Positions 28,301 to 34,300 of a stretch of DNA of 64,000 bases are shown in pieces (position 1 is the first letter of the stretch; the number at the start of each line of letters is the position of its first letter). The position numbers and the translations under genes were made by a program. Under the pieces are notes generated by a model that did not search any database, was not told the DNA's origin, and was given only the letters and a program-made list of their open reading frames with translations. Source of the stretch: Ischnura elegans (Eukaryota > Arthropoda > Insecta > Odonata > Coenagrionidae); contig NC_060251.1 in the NCBI RefSeq assembly GCF_921293095.1, positions 61,273,585 to 61,337,584 of the forward strand. The letters run 5' to 3'.

Positions 28301-31300
28301 AAATAACTATACCTAAAACATGCTGTGATCCATTGCATGTATCAGTAATTTATAGTTCCTTAACCAGATGTAATGAAGAAATGAGAAATTTTTTTAAGTA
28401 TCCAAGGCTATTGTATTTTTTAAACCTTCACAAATTATTAATATTTTTTATTTCCAAATGACTACAGACAATGTCAATATATAAGCTTTAACTTAAAGCC
28501 CATAAACAGTATTGCATTTGGCCCTGAAACTTCCTTAGATCCAGTGTAACACACCCATCAAGTCATCACAAATCCAAGTGACCTGAAGAATTTAGGAAAT
28601 CTAAATAAAATTGTGTTAAATAAATTATAAATATTATAAAAATATTGCTATCAAATGCCTGCTAAGCAAAACAATTAAACTACAGGACTTAAAAATATCA
28701 AAGTAATAAAATTAAGAAATAAACTTTTTCCAACAAACATTAAAACTGAAAAAAAATTATATCAATTTTCAATGCCTCGTCGCGAATCATTGCATAAGTT
28801 ACACAAAGAGCTTCTGCTCTGCATTTGCACACAAATTCGACGATATTTTCCTCTAATTCTTTGAATCTGCCGCATCGAGACCCCCGAAATGACTTCCGCG
28901 ATGTATTAGCGCTTTGCTAGCGCTGTAAATACTATGATTTACGGCGTATTCTGCAACGGCTATTTTTAAATTGGCATCGAAACTCCGTCTTTGAAGGCCT
29001 CTAATCTGCGGCAGGATTGATCCTCATCTTTCTACTTGATCCATCACCTCACTGTTGAACGTAAAATTATGTATTTTTAATAAAGAAAATATCGCGGAAA
29101 TAATTGCGAAACGTTATGCGACGTAATTTATCGATCCTATTTACCCTGACGAATTGAAGATATTCCTCAATAAATTGATTACACTTTCGATGCTGAGTCG
29201 CTGTATTTCGATCAAATGCAGTAATGCCGGCGCTTCTGGTTTAAAGTCGTCGATTATTGCGCCTTTTCAGAAACAAATGCATCACCTATTGCGCATTCTT
29301 GTTCTGTGAAGGCGGTAAAGGCAGTGGTTGTAAACACGATCCGCACGGACGTATAGTAGCTACGGACGCAATGAAATGCTAAATCGTCACGAAAGGTTCA
29401 CTTTATCTGTTTATTTTTCGCAATTATTTAAATCGTGTAGTTATTAAATGAGCGACGGGTACATATACTATTGATTCAATTCTAGTGTTCGATTAATGTA
29501 ATGATAGTGTGTGTTTAGTTTTCATTTTAATTATTTACTGTTTTGCGTCATTAAGTGATCAGTGTCGATTGAATTATTCTAACAATACTTTTCCATGAAA
29601 AATTAGCGGCTACCCGATGGATGCCGTGAAAACGCATATTCGATATGCTATTTGAATCGGAATAATCGTATCTTTACAACATTTGTGGTAAAAATTGTCT
29701 TAATTTCCGGTAAAACGTGGCAGTATTTACTAATATCTCCGATTATAATCCTCATAAATATACTCAAATAGAAAGACTACGAGAACATTAGCCATTATGC
29801 CGTTATTTATTACTTTATGGTCACCTTTAGTATGCTGAATTGGATTACACTCGATTATAGTCCCCCCCCCTTACTTTTCCGCGGCCATTTTTGGAAAAAA
29901 AGGGGGGACTATATTCGGAGATATACGGTATACATCTTAATGGAAGAGAATTTTTCGTATTGAAATTGACTTAGTACACTAAAAATGTGTAGTCCTTACA
30001 GAACAGGGGCCCTAATCTCATGCATAGCGGTTGATGCATGACTGAATTTCATCTGACATCAGGACGTGCCTCTGTCCTGTGGTATACTGAACAATGTGTA
30101 TGAGAGTTGGTGTTGATAAGTTCACTCCTCCGTATTTCTTAGATTTTAATCCTCAGCTTTTCTAAACGAAGAGACACCCCGGAAGAATAATCAAAACTCA
30201 CTTGCACAGGGTAGGCAAATTGTAATCACGAATCTGTGGCGGCTGGATTTAGCTGCGCAGTTGTTTCCTGAAGTTGCTATTCCAACCGCCAGGAGTCAAG
30301 GATGCCATGGTGCACCAGCCAGTTGCCTTCGTTCATTTGAAGAAGAAGGTCGTTGAACATGCTAGCTGCCGTGTCGTTCGCCATATTGCCTATCGCCCAG
30401 TACAACTTGTACTTGTGATATTACCTGATGATAACATGATATGCAGAAACCCGGGTCGTACTATTTAAAATGAAGTGTGGAATAGAACAAAGTATTTTTA
30501 TTTTGTAATCTCTTTAGTCTCCAGCTCAACTTTGTGGAAGTTCATTCTAACAAATGAAAAGAAAACTATGTACTTTCAACTATCAATCAAATCCACCGAA
30601 TTTAAGTATACCGGGACTAGCCACGGTGATAACTTTTACGGGAGTCACCCGCAATGCACAATTGTGCGAAAAATCCACAGAGAAAATCATTCGCCTTGAC
30701 CGGGATTCGAACCCGGATCCCTCTATTTCCGGCCGATTGCTTTAGCCAGTTAAGCTACCGAGGCGTCATTCATCCCTGTGGAAATTTGTGGACTATACCG
30801 GACAAGGTAGTATGGACTGCTGAGCATATTATGCGACGAGCAGTCCAAATCGTGCGCACGGCGCCACAGCCGGAGAGTAAAGACCGAACTTTGAACACAT
30901 ATAGGTGTTCTCTCTTTGACGAATTTAAGTATACCGGGACTAGCCACGGTGATACGCACGGTTTTCGCACAATTGTGCATTGCGGGTGACTCCCGTAAAA
31001 GTTATCACCGTGGCTAGTCCCGGTATACTTAAATTCGTCAAAGAGAGAACACCTATATGTGTTCAAAGTTCGGACTTTACTCTCCGGCTGTGGCGCCGTG
31101 CGCACGATTTGGACTGCTCGTCGCATAATATGCTCAGCAGTCCATACTACCTTGTCCGGTATAGTCCACAAATTTCCACAGGGATGAATGACGCCTCGGT
31201 AGCTTAACTGGCTAAAGCACTCGGCCGGAAATCGAGGGATCCGGGTTCGAATCCCGGTCAAGGCGAATGATTTTCTCTGTGGATTTTTCGCACAAATCCA

Positions 31301-34300
31301 CCGATTTATTCTCGCGGTACAACTAGTACCTGATGATGATTCTGCTGCATCGAAACTTGTTGTACCGCGAGAATAAATTGGTGGATAAGTACATAGTTTT
31401 CTTTTTATTTGTTCTCACTGGACTAGTAATTTTGTTATGTATGTGATTTGATTTCCTGCTGCTTGAATAACTGGTTTACTCATAAAATGCTGGAAAACCT
31501 TTTGTATGGACAAAATGTAAGTTTTTTTTAAAAACTTAAATGCAGCTGCTGTGTGCAATAGAGAATAGGTGTGGCAGTGTGAAGGGTAAATAATGGAGAT
31601 TAAGTTGGGTTGAGAGGGGCAGAGAGTGGGGGGAACTCATGGGATATGAATGATCCAAAGAACCTCTGTGTCCCAGCTAGCACAATTAAGTAGAATATAC
31701 TCATTTTTCCATGCTTACGCACCCTTTCTACTGCAGAGGGGAATTTTGCATTCTATTACATGGCTCATCCAATCTCTAGAAAAAGAAACGTTATTACGAA
31801 ACTACGCACCTTAGTCCCAGTGGTTATAAAATGAACTTTATTATGAAGTTTTATGGGTAAACAACAGTATTTAGATGGATATACACAACGATAAGTCATA
31901 ATGTTTGTGCTACGTTTAAGTTCTCCTCGTGTACTGTGCCCATGAGCGTCAATAATGCTTCTTTCTTCTTTGTGAGATATTTCAGTATCCACGCGGCATC
32001 ATATAATAAGCTTCTTTCCTGTGGAATCTTGGTGACCCACTCATTACCGATCATAAATTGGGCATATGATAAGTCCTCTCCTGATGAATATACGACTTTC
32101 AGAGATGTAAGCATTCTAAAAATTCAAACGTCTGGCGAATTTGGAGTGTGCCGATGTGATGCAATGTGACATAGAGGAACTCACACTTTGGGCACAGTCT
32201 GAACAAAGTATCCAATTAATCTGTTGTGAACTCAGAAAATGTTCAGCATCTTGGCTGTTCTTCCTTCCCGTGGACAGCAAATTAAGAGAGTTTACTGTAA
32301 TCTATTAATCAGTGGAAGTTTTACTCTTTCAATCACAACAGAATGCACTTTAAAAAGTGGAGTGATGATGAGGGATGGAATATTTTGTGGAAGATTTTGT
32401 ATAGTCTTATTCATCTGGGAGTTCTGAGTATTCTTAAAGATAATTGTTGTAACATTCTGGTTCAATTACTTTTGAGCGCTAAAATTTCTCTTTTCTTTTT
32501 TACAGTATGAACTGTCTGCTCTTGAAAACCCAGTGTCTGAGTTACTTCACAATTTCATTAGGCAGTTGCAATCGGAAAAGCCATATGAAGCAACTTTGCA
32601 AATTGTCAGGTAAGTTTAGCATATACAGTTTGATGATTTGGTTAGCTTTATTGCCATGTAGAATTTGGTCATAGCCTATTCACAGGTCCATATTATATAA
32701 CCTTTAAATTGGCTACAGCCAAATTACTTTTTTTGGAAAAGAAAATTTTTTTTTTGATACCATTATTTTGATTTTACTGGAAAATATAATATCAGAAAAC
32801 ACACTAAATAATGAATTATTTTTCAAGCAGCTCATTTTAATTGTTGTCATGGGATTTCATTCTGAATGAGAGCAAGCTTTCCAGAATGACAAGTGAAACT
32901 CTATATTTTCCACAATGCACTTATCTCACAGAATGATCTTACATAATGGGAAGATTTCAAGGGAGGTAGTTTAGTGCTATGAGAGGTTTTGCTGTTCTGC
33001 GATTAATTATTTTTAATTTTCTATAATTTTTTTTAATGTTAGGAATGTGCAAATGCCTGATGTGTCACAGCTTTACTTAAACATAACTGTCTTTGCTCTC
33101 TCCCCTTGAAAATTATCATTCTTTTATGAGTATTGAGATATTTCATTTACTCCACTGCATCAAGCTTCTGAAATCTTTGTTTGTTCATTATATTCTATCA
33201 ATTTTATATTGATCAACTCAAAAAAGTTATTTTTGGCTCATTTTTTGGATCCTTTACCAGTAGGTCTTTCTCTCCCATTTGCTGGAATTTGATTGTTGGC
33301 ATTTTTCTTGTGAAAACAAATAGTGACATAGTAATGAGACAATGGCTCGAATGTATTAGATAATTGGTTATCATATTGGTTGAAATAAATCGATTTGGCT
33401 TTAATTTTGTGAAAATCCATGTTGAAATAAAAAATACTCAACCTTGGTAAATTTTCACTGGATATTATTCATTGGTACGACATGTTTCGATGCTGAGGCG
33501 TCACTCTCAAGTAAGTGTTTAACACTCAGACAATCCAATAAAGAGGTGAGTTTCTTAGGAAGGCGATGTCATTAAGTACATGGTATGTACTTAATGGCAT
33601 CGTATGGCATGTTCTTAATGACATCGTCTTCCTAAGAAACTCACCTCTCATTACCACTGCACTTAACCTTCGCAATTTACCCCGCTCCAAAACGACCCTT
33701 TCCCCCGGCCAAGAAACCTTACCTGCGTCTCCAAGCCTGACCTTAGTCACGCATCCCAAACATTCCCTGACCCACCCTCCTACTCCACCCCGTATATCTC
33801 CCCCTGTATAACCCTTCTCCCTCCCCTGCTGCTAGAATTTGGGTATTTATTGGATTGTCTGAGTATTAAACACTCTACTTGACAATGACTCCTCAGTGTT
33901 GAAACATGCTGTACCAATAAATAATTTCCAGTGAAAATTTACCGAGGTTGTGTATTTTTCATTTCATCTTATTGGTTCATAAATGAAATTAACAGGGTTC
34001 CCACTCAACCGTGAAAACCTTAAAACCGTGAATAAGCTGTGAATTTAGTCTACCGTGAAAAAACCTGGAAATAGCTGTGAATTTCGTCACAAAACCTTAG
34101 AAATCTCTCAAACTTGATTTAGGATTTACGATAGACAGATTAAAAGAAAAATCGATGTTTCGATCATGCTTTAAGGCCGAGTCACGTGCAGATACTGTCC
34201 ACTCACACGTGTATTCGAAGCGCATTATTAATTGTTCCGTGTGCCATGACTGCGCATTGACCTTAAGCCTGCGATTGGAAGACATTAACCCTGGCAAAAA

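Larger units (their letters stand above)
30600..31292. mobile_element. SINE foldback: 292-bp inverted arms, tRNA-like heads in opposite orientation
   Basis: Arms 30,662-30,953 and 31,004-31,295 are inverted copies in constant register (paired coordinates sum to 61,957), separated by 50 bp. Each arm holds a tRNA-like head and about 190 bp of shared sequence. The stretch ATTTAAGTATACCGGGAC... at the left edge appears a third time around the centre, suggesting that two tandem units joined to an inverted one. Divergence between the arms is only a few percent. Confidence 0.75.
30528..31420. mobile_element. Penelope-type tail palindrome interrupted by a SINE foldback
   Basis: The outer arms AACAAATGAAAAGAAAACTATG (30,548 onward) and CATAGTTTTCTTTTTATTTG (to 31,415) are inverted copies. 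The right half holds the hammerhead-like core at 31,304-31,378. The word CAAATCCACCGA occurs at 30,588-30,599 and again at 31,293-31,304, a 12-bp duplication bracketing the inserted SINE foldback. The opening CAACTTTGTGGAAGTT recurs at about 48,095, so both loci belong to one family. Confidence 0.65.

Noticed and set aside
31193..31264. Functional tRNA-Ser(GGA) gene
   Set aside because: No U at position 33, no long variable arm as tRNA-Ser needs, an acceptor mismatch, and it is part of an inverted repeat with a second copy. SINE head is the better reading.
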